A stretch of DNA of 64,000 nt from Paraburkholderia phosphatilytica. GTDB lineage: Bacteria > Pseudomonadota > Gammaproteobacteria > Burkholderiales > Burkholderiaceae. The position numbers and the translations under genes were made by a program. The notes under the pieces were generated by a model, which was given only the letters and a program-made list of their open reading frames with translations, was not told where the DNA came from and ran no database searches. Shown in pieces: positions 43,465 through 52,852 of this stretch. Numbering within the stretch: position 1 is the stretch's first letter; every line of letters begins with the position of its first letter. The stretch covers positions 36,156 to 100,155 of the forward strand of contig NZ_QQOA01000028.1 of NCBI RefSeq assembly GCF_003443895.1, given 5' to 3'.

Positions 43465-44282
43465 GGCGGTCGCCCCTTCGGTTGGCGCGTCGGTCCGACC
43501 GCGCGTGTCCCTGATCGTAGCGATTTTAGCGAACGAATGCACAGGTCGACATAATGCGGCCGCCCGGTGCCCGGCAGCCGCGTCGGCTGACCTTCCGTGC
43601 GCGACGCCGCCGGCAGGTGGCCTGTGATCCACACCGTGCGGATGCCGAGGCGCCGGTAGTGCTTCAGATGGCTGCGCGTATCTTCGACGAGGATCGCGTC
43701 GCGCAGCGCGACATCGGCGTCGCGCATCGCGCGGCGCAGCATCGCCGCATCGGGCTTCGCGCGCCACGCGCGGCGGTCGCGCATATGCTCGATCGCCACC
43801 ACGCGTTCGAACAGCGCCTCGATGCGCAACTCGCGCAGCACCGCGCGGGCGTAGGCCTCGGGCGCGTTGGTCAGCACGATCTTGCGGCCCGGCAGCGCGG
43901 CGACGAGGCGCGCGAGACCGCGTTCGGCGCGCACCATCGACGGCAGGTCGTCGAATGTGTGGACGACCTTCAGGAAGTCGTGCGGATCGACCGGATGATG
44001 GCGCGCGAGGCCGAGCAGGGTGGCGCCGTAGCGCTGCGTGTAGCCGGTGCGGAGGCGGTTCGCTTCGTCGAGCCCGACCTGCAGGCGGTCGATGATGTAC
44101 TGCGTCATCGCGCGGTTGATCTGGGGAAAGATCGCGTACGACGCTTGATGCAGCGTGTTGTCGAGGTCGAACAGCCAGACGGGGGTTCCGCCGGCAACGT
44201 GCGGCCGGCGGCGGGGAGAGCGGAGGGTGCCGGCGAGCGCCTTGTCGCGCTCGCCGCGCAGGCCGCGGCGATGCGCGCTCAA
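43431..44282 (-). CDS. pyrimidine 5'-nucleotidase (HAD family)
   Basis: About 283 aa. HAD motif I is WLFDLDNTLHQAS, motif II KIVLTNAP, and motif III/IV are around AKPDAAMLRRA and DAILVEDTRSHLKHYRRLG. The family removes phosphate from UMP, TMP and related or damaged nucleotides. No ATG precedes the conserved start; the best candidate is a TTG at 44282 that overlaps the argB stop (TTGA), implying coupling. The 3' end runs 34 nt into the slmA frame. Confidence 0.82.
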   Translation of the reverse strand: MSAHRRGLRGERDKALAGTLRSPRRRPHVAGGTPVWLFDLDNTLHQASYAIFPQINRAMTQYIIDRLQVGLDEANRLRTGYTQRYGATLLGLARHHPVDPHDFLKVVHTFDDLPSMVRAERGLARLVAALPGRKIVLTNAPEAYARAVLRELRIEALFERVVAIEHMRDRRAWRAKPDAAMLRRAMRDADVALRDAILVEDTRSHLKHYRRLGIRTVWITGHLPAASRTEGQPTRLPGTGRPHYVDLCIRSLKSLRSGTRAVGPTRQPKGRPPCSRRTGLTRP

Positions 44283-45178
44283 TGCGAGCGGATCATGGTG
44301 CCGAACGGCTGCTCGGTGAGAATTTCGAGCAGCACCGAGTGCTCGATGCGGCCGTCGACGATGTGCACCGAGCGCACACCGCTCTTCGCGGCATCCAGCG
44401 CGGAGGCGATCTTCGGCAGCATGCCGCCCGAGATCGTGCCGTCTTCGAAGAGCGCGTCGATCTCGCGCGCCGACAGGTCGGTCAGCAGGTTGCCCGCCTT
44501 GTCCATCACGCCCGGGATGTTGGTCATCATCACCAGCTTTTCGGCGTTCAGCACGACCGCCAGCTTGCCCGCGACCAGGTCCGCGTTGATGTTGTACGAG
44601 AGGCCGTCTTCGCCGAAGCCGATCGGCGAGATCACCGGAATGAACGCGTCGTCCTGCAGCGCCTTCACGACCGCCGGGTTGATCGCCTCGACCTCGCCGA
44701 CCTGGCCGATGTCGATGTACTGCCCCGGGTTCTCGCGGTCCGGCATCATCATCTTGCGCGCGTGGATCAGGCCGCCGTCCTTGCCCGTCAGGCCGACCGC
44801 ATGACCGCCGAAGTGGTTGATCAGCGTGACGATGTCCTGCTGGACTTCGCCGCCGAGCACCCACTCGACGACTTCCATGGTTTCCTCGTCGGTCACGCGC
44901 ATACCCTGGATGAACGTGCCCTGTTTGCCGATCTTCTTCAGCGCGAGGTCGATCTGCGGGCCGCCGCCGTGCACGATGACCGGATTGATGCCCACCAGTT
45001 TCAGCAGGATCACGTCGCGGGCGAAGCCCTGCTTCAGGCGCTCTTCGGTCATTGCGTTGCCGCCGTATTTGATGACCACGGTCTTGCCGTGATACTGGCG
45101 GATGTACGGCAGTGCCTCGGCCAGAATTTCGGCCTTCAGGGTGGGGGCGATCTGCGAAAGGTCGGGAAGCTCGGACAT
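44279..45178 (-). CDS. argB: acetylglutamate kinase
   Basis: 299 aa. Phosphorylates N-acetylglutamate, the controlled step of arginine synthesis. Glycine-rich nucleotide motifs VVIKYGGNAM and VIVHGGGPQI, and the C-terminal IVDGRIEHSVLLEIL. It has an N-terminal helix of about 25 residues (LSQIAPTLKAEILAEALPYI) as in arginine-sensitive hexameric enzymes. The start MSELPDLSQ is chosen over an upstream in-frame ATG. Confidence 0.97.
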   Translation of the reverse strand: MSELPDLSQIAPTLKAEILAEALPYIRQYHGKTVVIKYGGNAMTEERLKQGFARDVILLKLVGINPVIVHGGGPQIDLALKKIGKQGTFIQGMRVTDEETMEVVEWVLGGEVQQDIVTLINHFGGHAVGLTGKDGGLIHARKMMMPDRENPGQYIDIGQVGEVEAINPAVVKALQDDAFIPVISPIGFGEDGLSYNINADLVAGKLAVVLNAEKLVMMTNIPGVMDKAGNLLTDLSAREIDALFEDGTISGGMLPKIASALDAAKSGVRSVHIVDGRIEHSVLLEILTEQPFGTMIRSH

Positions 45179-45450
45179 GTCGGCGGGCTCGGGCAGCGGG
45201 GGTGAAAACAAGGCCGAATTGTACAGGACTGTGGCGCTGCAACAGGGTTTTCGCTGATGGCGTTAGCCGTCTGGACAAGGCACTGCGGGCGGGGTTCCGC
45301 GTATCGCGCGGTGTATCGCGGCGCAGGACGGGCGTTCTGGCGCGAGGCCTTGCCCGAACCGCGCCGCGACGGCCGCGCGCGCTATGTTGCGTGATGCCGA
45401 CATGGCATCATGTCCAGAGCGCCATCGTGCGTTCCTTGCGAGTCGAATTC

Positions 45451-45708
45451 ATGAATCCGAGCGACCCGAGCCCTCCGCTGTCCCGCGATCCCGACATCGC
45501 GCGGTGTCCGCGCTGCGGGCGTCCGTTCGACTGCGGCGCGCGCTCCACCCAGGCGGGCGGGCCGCCGTGCTGGTGTGTGTCGATGCCAGCGCTGCCGGCC
45601 GAGGCGCTCAAGCGCGGGCTCGGCTGCCTGTGCCCGGAGTGTCTCGCAGAGGCATTGGCCGAGGCTCAGGCTGCTCGCACCGACAACCCGACCGCACGGT
45701 CCTCCTGA
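45451..45708 (+). CDS. small cysteine-rich CWC-type protein
   Basis: 85 aa. Eight or so cysteines in paired motifs: CPRCGRPFDCG, PPCWCVSMP, GCLCPECL, which is the pattern of the cysteine-rich CWC family (unknown function, probably zinc-binding). Start MNPSDPSPPL; an upstream in-frame ATG at 45393 would add 19 residues. It lies between divergent argB and the convergent TPR gene. Confidence 0.85.
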   Translation: MNPSDPSPPLSRDPDIARCPRCGRPFDCGARSTQAGGPPCWCVSMPALPAEALKRGLGCLCPECLAEALAEAQAARTDNPTARSS

Positions 45709-45738
45709 CGGTGACAGGGCGCCGCGCGCCGGCTTGAC

Positions 45739-47373
45739 TCAACGTGGCTCGGCCGCAAGCCCGGCCAGGTCATGCGCAACGGTTTCCATCACCGGTTCCC
45801 ATTGCGCGAAGGCCCGCTGGCGGTACAGCGTCGACGTCGGATACCACGGACTGTCGCGCCGTGCGAGCAGCCAGACCCAGTGCGGATTCACATCGAGCAG
45901 CACCCACGTGCGCTGCCCGAGCGCGCCGCTCAGATGCGCGACCGACGTGCACACGGTGATCACCAGATCGAGCGCGCCGATGAACGCGGCGGTGTCGTCG
46001 AAGCTCTTCAGCTCGGCAGTGTGGTCGACGAGATCGAGGCCGGCCGCGCGCGCCGCCGCGACGTCCGCGTCGGCGCCCGGCTGCAGCGAATAGAACGCGA
46101 CGTCACGCATCGCGCCGAAATGCGCCGCGTAGCGCGCCCAGCCGACCGCGCGGAACGGATTGCGCTGGTGGCCGAGGCTGCCGGTCCACGACAACCCCAC
46201 CTTCAGCCGCCGCTCGCCCGCGAGCCGCTCGCGCCAGCGCGCGACGGCCGCCGGATCGGCGAACAGATACGGCACCGGGCCGGGGATGGTCGCCTCGCGG
46301 GTATCGAAGAGCAGCGGCAGCGTGAGCAGCGGGATCTCGTAGTCGAACGCGGGCAAACCGTCGATGCCGCCGCCCGCCGTGTATTCGTCGGCGACGCCTG
46401 CGAAGCTGCGCGGCAGCAGCGCGCCCATCTGCGGAAACGAATTCCAGCTGAGGCGGCCGCCTTCACGACGCACGCGCTCGGCGAGCAGCGGCACGTAGCG
46501 GCAGAACTGCAGCAGATCGCCCATGCCCTGTTCGCCCCACAGCAGCAGCTTCTTGCCCGCGAGCGGCTCGCCTTGCCACGTCGGGCCGGGCAGCACGGGC
46601 CGCTTGCCGCGCAGTTCGCCCGAGCCCGTCCAGCGCGCTTCGTGTTCGCGCCAGCCGTCCGCATAGTTGCCGCGCAACAGGTGCAGCATGCCGAGGTTCG
46701 AGCAGTACGACGGATCATCGGGCCGGTTGCGATGCGCGGCCAGCGCGTGCAGTTCCGCTTCGTCCCAGCGTTGTGCTTCGCGCAGCGCATGCGCGTGATT
46801 CGTGAGCGCACGCGGATCGGTCGGCTCGAGGGCGAGTGCGCGCTCGCCTGCCGCGAGCGCTGCGTCGAGATGCTTCGCAGCCAGTTGTGCGGTCGACAGG
46901 TTGATCCAGCTGTTCGCGTCATCAGGCGTGACCTCCAACGCGCGTTCGAGCAACCCGATCGCTTCCGCCGACGATCGCTCGCAACGTAGCAGCGCGGCCG
47001 CGAGATTGTTTCGCAGGTTGGACATGTCGGGGTCGATCGCCAGCGCGCGGCGGTACACTGGAATCGCGTCGGCGTGACGCTCGGTGAGTTGCAGCGCGAT
47101 CCCGAAGTGGAACAGCAGCATCGCGTTGTCCGGTTCGAGTTCGCACGCTGTTTCGCCGATCGCGATCGCCGCGTCGAACTGTTGCTGCGCGATCAACTGA
47201 TTGAGCGTGGCGACGACCGATGCAGCATCGGCCGCCTGCAGCTGCGAAGCGGCCTCGAGCCAGAGCGAACGGGCCTTTTTGTCGCGTTTGCGCTGCGCTG
47301 CGACAGCATGCCGCATGAACGTAATGAAGGATTCCAAAAGAACGCGCTGCGGGTCGGAAATGGCGGGGAGCAT
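45739..47373 (-). CDS. TPR protein with glycosyltransferase-like C-terminal domain
   Basis: 544 aa. Residues about 40-250 are five to six tetratricopeptide repeats (for example ALAIDPDMSNLRNNLAAALL, ALALEPTDPRALTNHAHAL). Residues about 255-540 resemble the GT-B domain found in bacterial OGT-like and GT9-related proteins: GKKLLLWGEQGMGDLLQF, VGLSWTGSLGHQRNPFRAV, VITVCTSVAHLSGALG. A sugar acceptor is unknown. It diverges from the regB-like gene with 102 nt between starts. Confidence 0.88.
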   Translation of the reverse strand: MLPAISDPQRVLLESFITFMRHAVAAQRKRDKKARSLWLEAASQLQAADAASVVATLNQLIAQQQFDAAIAIGETACELEPDNAMLLFHFGIALQLTERHADAIPVYRRALAIDPDMSNLRNNLAAALLRCERSSAEAIGLLERALEVTPDDANSWINLSTAQLAAKHLDAALAAGERALALEPTDPRALTNHAHALREAQRWDEAELHALAAHRNRPDDPSYCSNLGMLHLLRGNYADGWREHEARWTGSGELRGKRPVLPGPTWQGEPLAGKKLLLWGEQGMGDLLQFCRYVPLLAERVRREGGRLSWNSFPQMGALLPRSFAGVADEYTAGGGIDGLPAFDYEIPLLTLPLLFDTREATIPGPVPYLFADPAAVARWRERLAGERRLKVGLSWTGSLGHQRNPFRAVGWARYAAHFGAMRDVAFYSLQPGADADVAAARAAGLDLVDHTAELKSFDDTAAFIGALDLVITVCTSVAHLSGALGQRTWVLLDVNPHWVWLLARRDSPWYPTSTLYRQRAFAQWEPVMETVAHDLAGLAAEPR

Positions 47374-47475
47374 TGTCGGAGAAGGCCGGCGGCCATACGA
47401 TGGGGGAGAAATCCATCATAGTCGCCGCAGCGGGACACGTGAATCGGACTGCTCTCAACGGGTAAACTCGGAAAT

Positions 47476-48852
47476 ATGCACCGTATAACCGTCACCGGCC
47501 GCGTCAACCTCGGACACCTGTTCTGGCTGCGCAGCCTCGCCATCATCGGACAGCTCGTCACGATCGCGTCCGTGCAGATCTTTTACGACGTGCATCTGCC
47601 GTTGCCGGCCATGCTGCTCGTGATCGGTCTCGAGGTGCTGTTCAACGCGATGACCTGGGTGCGCGTCGCACGCGAGCGGCCGGAGTCGAACCTCGAACTG
47701 TTCGGGCAGCTCTGGGTGGATCTCGGCGCGTTGTCGGCGCTGCTGTTTCTGTCGGGCGGCACGACGAATCCGTTCGTGTCGCTGTATCTGCCTTCGCTGG
47801 CGATCGCCGCCGCGGTGTTGCCCTGGTATCTGATGGCCTGGCTCGCGGCGTTCGCGGTCGCGTGCTATGCGGTGCTCGGCTTCGATTCGGTGCCGCTCAA
47901 TCTCGACAATCCCGCGAATCTGTTCGACTACTACCGCGAAGGCATGTGGGTGAACTTCATGGTGAGCGTCGGCCTGATCGCGTGGTTCGTCGCGCGGATG
48001 TCGCGTGGCTTGCGCCAGCGCGATTCGGCGCTCGCCGACGCGCAGCAGCGACTGTTGCAGGACGAACGCGCGGTGGCGCTCGGCGTGCAGGCGGCGACCG
48101 TCGCGCATGAAATCGGCACGCCGCTGTCGACCATCGCGATGCTCAGCGAAGAACTGCGCGACGCGGCGCGCAACGACCAGGGCCTCGCGCCGTATGCGGC
48201 CGATCTCGAACTGCTCGAGCAGCAGATGTCGCTCTGCACGTCGGCGCTGAACCGGCTGCGCAGCCGCGCGAGTTCGCGCGGCAACCGCCAGCCCGTGGCC
48301 GAGTGGCTCGATCCGTTCATCGAGCAATGGCGGCTGCGTCATCCGCAGGTGCAGTTCGAGCGCGAAGGCACCGCACCTGCCGACGCGTGGCTCGCGGACG
48401 CTGTCGCGGTCGGCCAGATTCTGACGATTCTGCTCGACAACGCGGCGCGTGCGAGCCGCAGTCGTGTAACGCTTGCCGCGCGTCTGTCGGAGCGTGGCGA
48501 CATGATCGAATTCGAAGTATGCGACGACGGTCCGGGCATTCCCGCCGCGCTGCGCGGCACGCTCGGCGCGGCGCCGGTCGACAGCACGCAGGGCGGGCAC
48601 GGCGTCGGGCTGTATCTCGCGTTTTCGGCGGCGGCGCGGCTGCGCGGCTCGATCGAACTCACCGACGCGCGCGACATCCGGCCGCGCGGCACACGTGCCG
48701 TGCTGCGCCTGCCGCTCAGCGCGGCAGCAGGCGCGAACGGCGCCAATGGCAGCCATGGCGCCAACGGCAGCGGCGCGCGCGGCAACGAATCATCGAACGG
48801 CGGGCCGGGCCGATCGGGTCCGGCGGCATCCAGTACGGAGAAACAGGCATGA
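47476..48852 (+). CDS. RegB/PrrB-like redox sensor histidine kinase
   Basis: 458 aa. Six membrane helices in residues about 10-165 carry the quinone-site signature GGTTNPFVSLY between helices 3 and 4. The kinase core follows with phospho-acceptor His in VAHEIGTPLSTIAML, a Cys in MSLCTSALNRL at the place of the redox-active Cys of RegB, and ATP motifs DNAARAS, DDGPGIP and GHGVGLYLAFS. RegB senses the quinone pool and autophosphorylates when oxygen is low. It is coupled to the response regulator by ATGA. Confidence 0.92.
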   Translation: MHRITVTGRVNLGHLFWLRSLAIIGQLVTIASVQIFYDVHLPLPAMLLVIGLEVLFNAMTWVRVARERPESNLELFGQLWVDLGALSALLFLSGGTTNPFVSLYLPSLAIAAAVLPWYLMAWLAAFAVACYAVLGFDSVPLNLDNPANLFDYYREGMWVNFMVSVGLIAWFVARMSRGLRQRDSALADAQQRLLQDERAVALGVQAATVAHEIGTPLSTIAMLSEELRDAARNDQGLAPYAADLELLEQQMSLCTSALNRLRSRASSRGNRQPVAEWLDPFIEQWRLRHPQVQFEREGTAPADAWLADAVAVGQILTILLDNAARASRSRVTLAARLSERGDMIEFEVCDDGPGIPAALRGTLGAAPVDSTQGGHGVGLYLAFSAAARLRGSIELTDARDIRPRGTRAVLRLPLSAAAGANGANGSHGANGSGARGNESSNGGPGRSGPAASSTEKQA

Positions 48853-49391
48853 GCGATATGAATTTTCTGGTCATCGACGACGACGAGGTGTTCTCCGGCA
48901 TTCTCGCGCGTGGATTGACGCGACGCGGTTTCACGGTGGCCCAGGCGCACAGCGCGGACGAAGCGATCAGGCTCGCGAACCAGCAGAAGTTCGGCCACAT
49001 CACGGTCGATCTGCACCTTGGCGACGACTCGGGCCTCAATCTCGTCGCGCCGCTGCGCGATCTGCAGCCCGATGCGCGCATGCTGGTGCTGACGGGCTAC
49101 GCGAGCATCGCGACCGCGGTGCAGGCGGTGAAGGATGGTGCGGACAACTATCTGGCGAAGCCCGCGAACGTCGAGACGATTCTCTCGGCGCTGCAAAGCG
49201 ATGCGAGCGTGGTGCAGGCCGAGGAAGCGATCGAGAATCCGATGCCGCTTTCGGTGGCGCGGCTCGAATGGGAGCATATCCAGCGCGTGCTCGCGGAGAA
49301 CGGCAACAACATCTCGGCGACCGCCCGCGCGCTGAACATGCATCGCCGCACGTTGCAGCGCAAGCTCGCGAAGCGGCCCGTGCGGCAGTGA
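48849..49391 (+). CDS. RegA/PrrA-like response regulator
   Basis: 180 aa, the RegA length. Receiver domain with DDDE and phospho-acceptor Asp in ITVDLHLGDDSGL, then TGYASIATAVQAVKDGA and Lys in YLAKPA; C-terminal Fis-type helix-turn-helix (ISATARALNMHRRTLQRKL) nearly identical to the RegA DNA-recognition helix. Overlaps the kinase gene by 4 nt. Confidence 0.94.
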   Translation: MSDMNFLVIDDDEVFSGILARGLTRRGFTVAQAHSADEAIRLANQQKFGHITVDLHLGDDSGLNLVAPLRDLQPDARMLVLTGYASIATAVQAVKDGADNYLAKPANVETILSALQSDASVVQAEEAIENPMPLSVARLEWEHIQRVLAENGNNISATARALNMHRRTLQRKLAKRPVRQ

Positions 49392-49440
49392 GACCTCGCA
49401 ACGCATCGCATCGCGTTGTATTGCGCGTGCGATGAAAAAC

Positions 49441-49476
49441 GGGCGGTCCGTTTTGTGAACGGACCGCCCGTTGTCG
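49441..49476. terminator. terminator-like hairpin between regA-like gene and hslU
   Basis: GGGCGGTCCGTT (49441-49452) pairs with AACGGACCGCCC (49458-49469), 12 bp, then GTTGTCGTTG on the plus strand and AAAAAC before it, so the minus strand has a T-run. It separates convergent genes. Confidence 0.75.
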
Positions 49477-49537
49477 TTGTGAACCTCGTTGTGAACCGGT
49501 CGGGACGCCGACGCGTCCCGAACCTGAGCCTAAAGCA

Positions 49538-50887
49538 TCACAGCACGTAGCGCGACAGGTCTTCGTCCTGCGCGACTTCGCCGAGCGCGCGATCCACATA
49601 CGCCGCGTCGATCATGACGTTCGTGCCGGCGTGATTGCCCGCCGAGAACGACACTTCCTCCAGCAGCTTTTCGATCACCGTATAAAGCCGGCGCGCACCG
49701 ATGTTCTCGGTCTTCTCGTTGACCGAGAACGCGACTTCGGCGAGCCGGCGGATGCCGTCGTCGGCGAACTGGAGCTGCACATCTTCGGTGGCGAGCAGCG
49801 CCTGATACTGCTTGACGAGGCTCGCGTCGGTGGCCACCAGGATCGATTCGAAGTCCTTCACCGACAGCGAGTCCAGCTCCACGCGAATCGGGAAACGGCC
49901 CTGCAGTTCGGGAATCAGATCGCTCGGCTTCGCGAGATGGAACGCGCCGCTCGCGATGAACAGGATGTGATCGGTCTTCACCATCCCGTACTTGGTGTTG
50001 ATCGTCGTGCCTTCGACGAGCGGCAGCAGGTCCCGCTGCACGCCCTGACGCGACACCTCGGCGCCGCCCGTTTCGCTGCGCGACGCGATCTTGTCGATCT
50101 CGTCGAGGAACACGATGCCGTTCTGCTCGACGTTCTGCACGGCCTTCGTCTTCACCTCTTCGTCGTTGAGCATCTTCGCCGCTTCTTCATCGGTGAGCAG
50201 CTTCAGCGCTTCCTTCACCTTCAGCTTGCGGCGCGTCTTCTTGCCGCCGCCGAGATTCGCGAACATCGAACGGATCTGCTCGGTCATGTCTTCCATGCCC
50301 GGCGGCCCCATGATGTCCATGCCCATCTGCTGCTGCTCGACGTCGAGCTCGATCTCCTTGTCGTCCAGCAAGCCTTCGCGCAGCCGCTTGCGGAACGTCT
50401 GACGCGTGTTGTTGCCGGCTTCGTCGGTATGGCTGGCAGCGACGTCGGTCGAACCGAAGCCGACTGGCCGCGCGCTCGGCAGCAGGATGTCGAGGATGCG
50501 GTCTTCGGCGAGGTCTTCTGCCTTGGTGCGGACCTTGCGCATCTCGGTTTCGCGCGTCTGCTTCACCGAGATCTCGATCAGGTCGCGCACGATGCTGTCC
50601 ACGTCGCGGCCCACGTAGCCCACTTCGGTGAACTTGGTCGCTTCGATCTTGATGAACGGCGCGTCCGCGAGCTTCGCGAGACGGCGCGCGATTTCGGTCT
50701 TGCCGACGCCGGTCGGTCCGATCATCAGGATGTTCTTCGGCGTGATTTCCTGGCGCAGCGGCTCGGCGACCTGCTGGCGGCGCCAGCGGTTGCGCAGCGC
50801 GACGGCGACCGCTTTCTTCGCTTTCGCCTGGCCGATGATGTGCTTGTCGAGTTCCGAGACGATCTCGGCAGGGGTCATGGTGCTCAT
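49538..50887 (-). CDS. hslU: HslU ATPase of the HslVU protease
   Basis: 449 aa. AAA+ unfoldase ring that feeds proteins to HslV. Walker A GPTGVGKTE, Walker B GIVFLDEIDKI, pore loop TEVGYVGRDVDS, inserted I-domain at about 115-235, sensor-2 GARRLYTV, and C-terminal tail DLSRYVL that docks into HslV. Starts 20 nt after hslV. Confidence 0.98.
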   Translation of the reverse strand: MSTMTPAEIVSELDKHIIGQAKAKKAVAVALRNRWRRQQVAEPLRQEITPKNILMIGPTGVGKTEIARRLAKLADAPFIKIEATKFTEVGYVGRDVDSIVRDLIEISVKQTRETEMRKVRTKAEDLAEDRILDILLPSARPVGFGSTDVAASHTDEAGNNTRQTFRKRLREGLLDDKEIELDVEQQQMGMDIMGPPGMEDMTEQIRSMFANLGGGKKTRRKLKVKEALKLLTDEEAAKMLNDEEVKTKAVQNVEQNGIVFLDEIDKIASRSETGGAEVSRQGVQRDLLPLVEGTTINTKYGMVKTDHILFIASGAFHLAKPSDLIPELQGRFPIRVELDSLSVKDFESILVATDASLVKQYQALLATEDVQLQFADDGIRRLAEVAFSVNEKTENIGARRLYTVIEKLLEEVSFSAGNHAGTNVMIDAAYVDRALGEVAQDEDLSRYVL

Positions 50888-50907
50888 CGTAAGTCCTTGC
50901 TCGGCCG

Positions 50908-51444
50908 TCAGTCGATCGTTTCGATGACGCGGTTGTGGTTCGTGTAGATGCACATGTCGCCGGCGATTTCGAGCGACTTTTCGACGATCTCGCGCGCCGA
51001 CAGGTCGGTGTTGTCCGCGAGCGCCTTCGCCGCGGCCTGCGCATAGGCGCCGCCCGAACCGATTGCGCAGATGCCGCCTTCGGGGTCGAGCACGTCGCCG
51101 TTGCCGGTGATGACGAGCGTGGTCTGCGCATCGGCCGTGATCAGCATCGCTTCGAGTCGACGCAGCATGCGGTCGGTGCGCCAGTCTTTCGCGAGCTCGA
51201 CGGCCGCGCGGGTGAGGTTGCCCTGGTGCTTCTCCAGCTTGGCCTCGAAGCGGTCGAGGAGCGAAAAGGCGTCGGCCGTGCCGCCCGCGAAACCGACCAG
51301 CACCTTGCCGTTGTAGATGCGCCGGACCTTCTTCGCGCCGCCCTTCATGACGATGTTGCCGAGCGTGACCTGGCCGTCGCCGCCGAGCGCGACCTTGTCG
51401 CCGCGCCGGACGGAGACGATCGTCGTGCCGTGATATTGCTCCAT
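50908..51444 (-). CDS. hslV: HslV peptidase of the HslVU protease
   Basis: 178 aa. A proteasome-beta-like Thr peptidase. The ATG at 51444 lies 6 nt after AAGGA, whereas the ATG at 51450 abuts it, so the protein starts MEQYHG-TTIVSVRR; the six-residue propeptide is cut to expose Thr7. Conserved GDGQVTLG and AIGSGGAYA. Forms the heat-shock protease with HslU. Confidence 0.97.
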   Translation of the reverse strand: MEQYHGTTIVSVRRGDKVALGGDGQVTLGNIVMKGGAKKVRRIYNGKVLVGFAGGTADAFSLLDRFEAKLEKHQGNLTRAAVELAKDWRTDRMLRRLEAMLITADAQTTLVITGNGDVLDPEGGICAIGSGGAYAQAAAKALADNTDLSAREIVEKSLEIAGDMCIYTNHNRVIETID

Positions 51445-51763
51445 GTGCATTCCTTTTTGCCAAAGCGGGGAGAGCGTGACGGCGCAACCGATGCCGATGC
51501 GCCATCGCCTGGATCCGTGTGAGCGGACGGCGCGCGGACCGCTGCGCGCGCCTGTGCAACGCATGTCCGAATTATTTTAGGGCGTGCGCGGACTTATCAA
51601 GAGGCACGCGGGCAGATGCTGTAATCCGGGCGGTACAGCGCGCGCTCTGCTCAGGCGGGCAGGCGTGTCCACAGAGAAGCCTGCGATTGGCCGACGATGC
51701 CTGACGAACGCGTCAGCCGGGGCGTACCGGCCGAAGCCTGCGCGTAAAACACGCGCAAAAGAA

Positions 51764-51789
51764 AAAGCGCACGGCTCACCGTGCGCTTT
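51764..51789 (-). terminator. rho-independent terminator of dksA
   Basis: 11-bp stem AAAGCGCACGG (51764-51774) and CCGTGCGCTTT (51779-51789) with a CTCA loop; on the minus strand a TTTTTC tract follows. Confidence 0.85.
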
Positions 51790-51832
51790 CTGACGAAGCG
51801 TGGAAGGCGCGACCTGCCGCGCCGAAGCGCGA

Positions 51833-52252
51833 TCAGTCGCCGAACAGCTTCTGGCGCAGTTCGCGGCGCTCCTGGGCTTCGAGCGACAGCGTCGCCGTAG
51901 GCCGCGCGAGCAGGCGCGGAATGCCGATCGGTTCGCCCGTTTCTTCGCACCAGCCGTATTCGCCCGATTCGATACGCGCGATCGATTGCTGCACCTTCTT
52001 CAGCAGCTTGCGTTCGCGGTCGCGCGTGCGCAGTTCCAGCGCATGCTCTTCTTCGATCGTCGCGCGGTCGGCCGGGTCCGGCACGATCACGGTTTCGCGC
52101 AGGTTCTCGGTCGTCTGGCCGGCATTGCGGAGGATATCCGCCTGCAGCTGTTCGAGCCGGTTCTTGAAGAAGGCGAGCTGATCCTCGTTCATGTAATCCT
52201 TGTCGCTCATCTTCAGGATTTCGGCTTCGGTCAAGAGTCGTTTCGTCGTCAT
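51833..52252 (-). CDS. dksA: DksA transcription factor, cysteine-poor form
   Basis: 139 aa. Enters the RNA polymerase secondary channel and acts with ppGpp. The coiled coil (about 25-95) carries the acidic tip DPADRA (Asp59, Asp62). The C-terminal globule keeps only one of the four zinc cysteines: Cys102, then Thr105, Ser123 and Ala126 replace the others (YGWCEETGEPIG, TATLSLEAQ). It should therefore fold without zinc, like DksA2 of Pseudomonas. The start MTTKRLLTEAE is chosen over one 9 codons upstream. Confidence 0.95.
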   Translation of the reverse strand: MTTKRLLTEAEILKMSDKDYMNEDQLAFFKNRLEQLQADILRNAGQTTENLRETVIVPDPADRATIEEEHALELRTRDRERKLLKKVQQSIARIESGEYGWCEETGEPIGIPRLLARPTATLSLEAQERRELRQKLFGD

Positions 52253-52852
52253 CTGGCTTGCTTCTTCAATGTGAGGCAAAACTCATACATATTGCCCGCA
52301 CTCTCGTGTTGCCCGCACGGGCGCGTCAAATCGCCAGGCGCCGGCCGCCCCGACGGTACGCTGTCGCGGCGCCAGCCACGCCGATGCGGGGCCGAACTCC
52401 TCTGGAAACCGATCTACAGATGCTCCTGAGGCATTTTTTGTACCGGCGGCGCATTCGATGGGAATGGACGCCACTCCGGCTGTCGGCATGAGTTCCGGAC
52501 AAGATTTTCCGGTGCCGCCTGCTTGCCCGGCGCGGTCTGCACGATGCCCGAGCTTACGTTCTCATTCTCCAGTGGGCAGGTATTGTAACTGAATCACAAT
52601 CCGGAACGGCAAGAGGGTAAATGCCACCTTGCCGTACCCCGTTATCCTGAAAATATAACGCGCTGCTGGTCAAAAAGCGATGGCAGTGCCTGCTTTTCGG
52701 GAACAGGGTTTTCACGCGCCTGCCATGCTTTCAGGGAATTGTGCAGCGGAAGACAGCTTGCGAGCGTGCGCTGGGACGCACGTCGCGAACAAAGAGGGCG
52801 GCGGGCGGCGGCGAAGACGTGCGTCTCTTCTCGCTGCCGCCGCCGGCAGGGG
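52253..52852. other. intergenic region upstream of dksA
   Basis: 600 nt without a supportable gene. The dksA promoter must lie here; AT-rich sequence near 52283-52296 is the nearest candidate but no clear -35/-10 pair was found. An inverted repeat CGTTAT (52640-52645) / ATAACG (52655-52660) with a 9-nt centre lies far upstream. The part next to the GTPase gene (52790-52852) is a GC-rich stretch with a hairpin-like GGCGGCGGG run. Confidence 0.4.

Noticed and set aside
45212..45450. extension of the Cys-rich protein upstream to about 45112
   Set aside because: The upstream residues overlap argB antisense, are Arg-rich and do not resemble the CWC family; the ATG at 45451 is better placed.
52640..52660. 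Zur-type operator CGTTAT...ATAACG
   Set aside because: The 9-nt centre is too long for the known Zur palindrome, and it lies about 390 nt from dksA and downstream of the GTPase gene.
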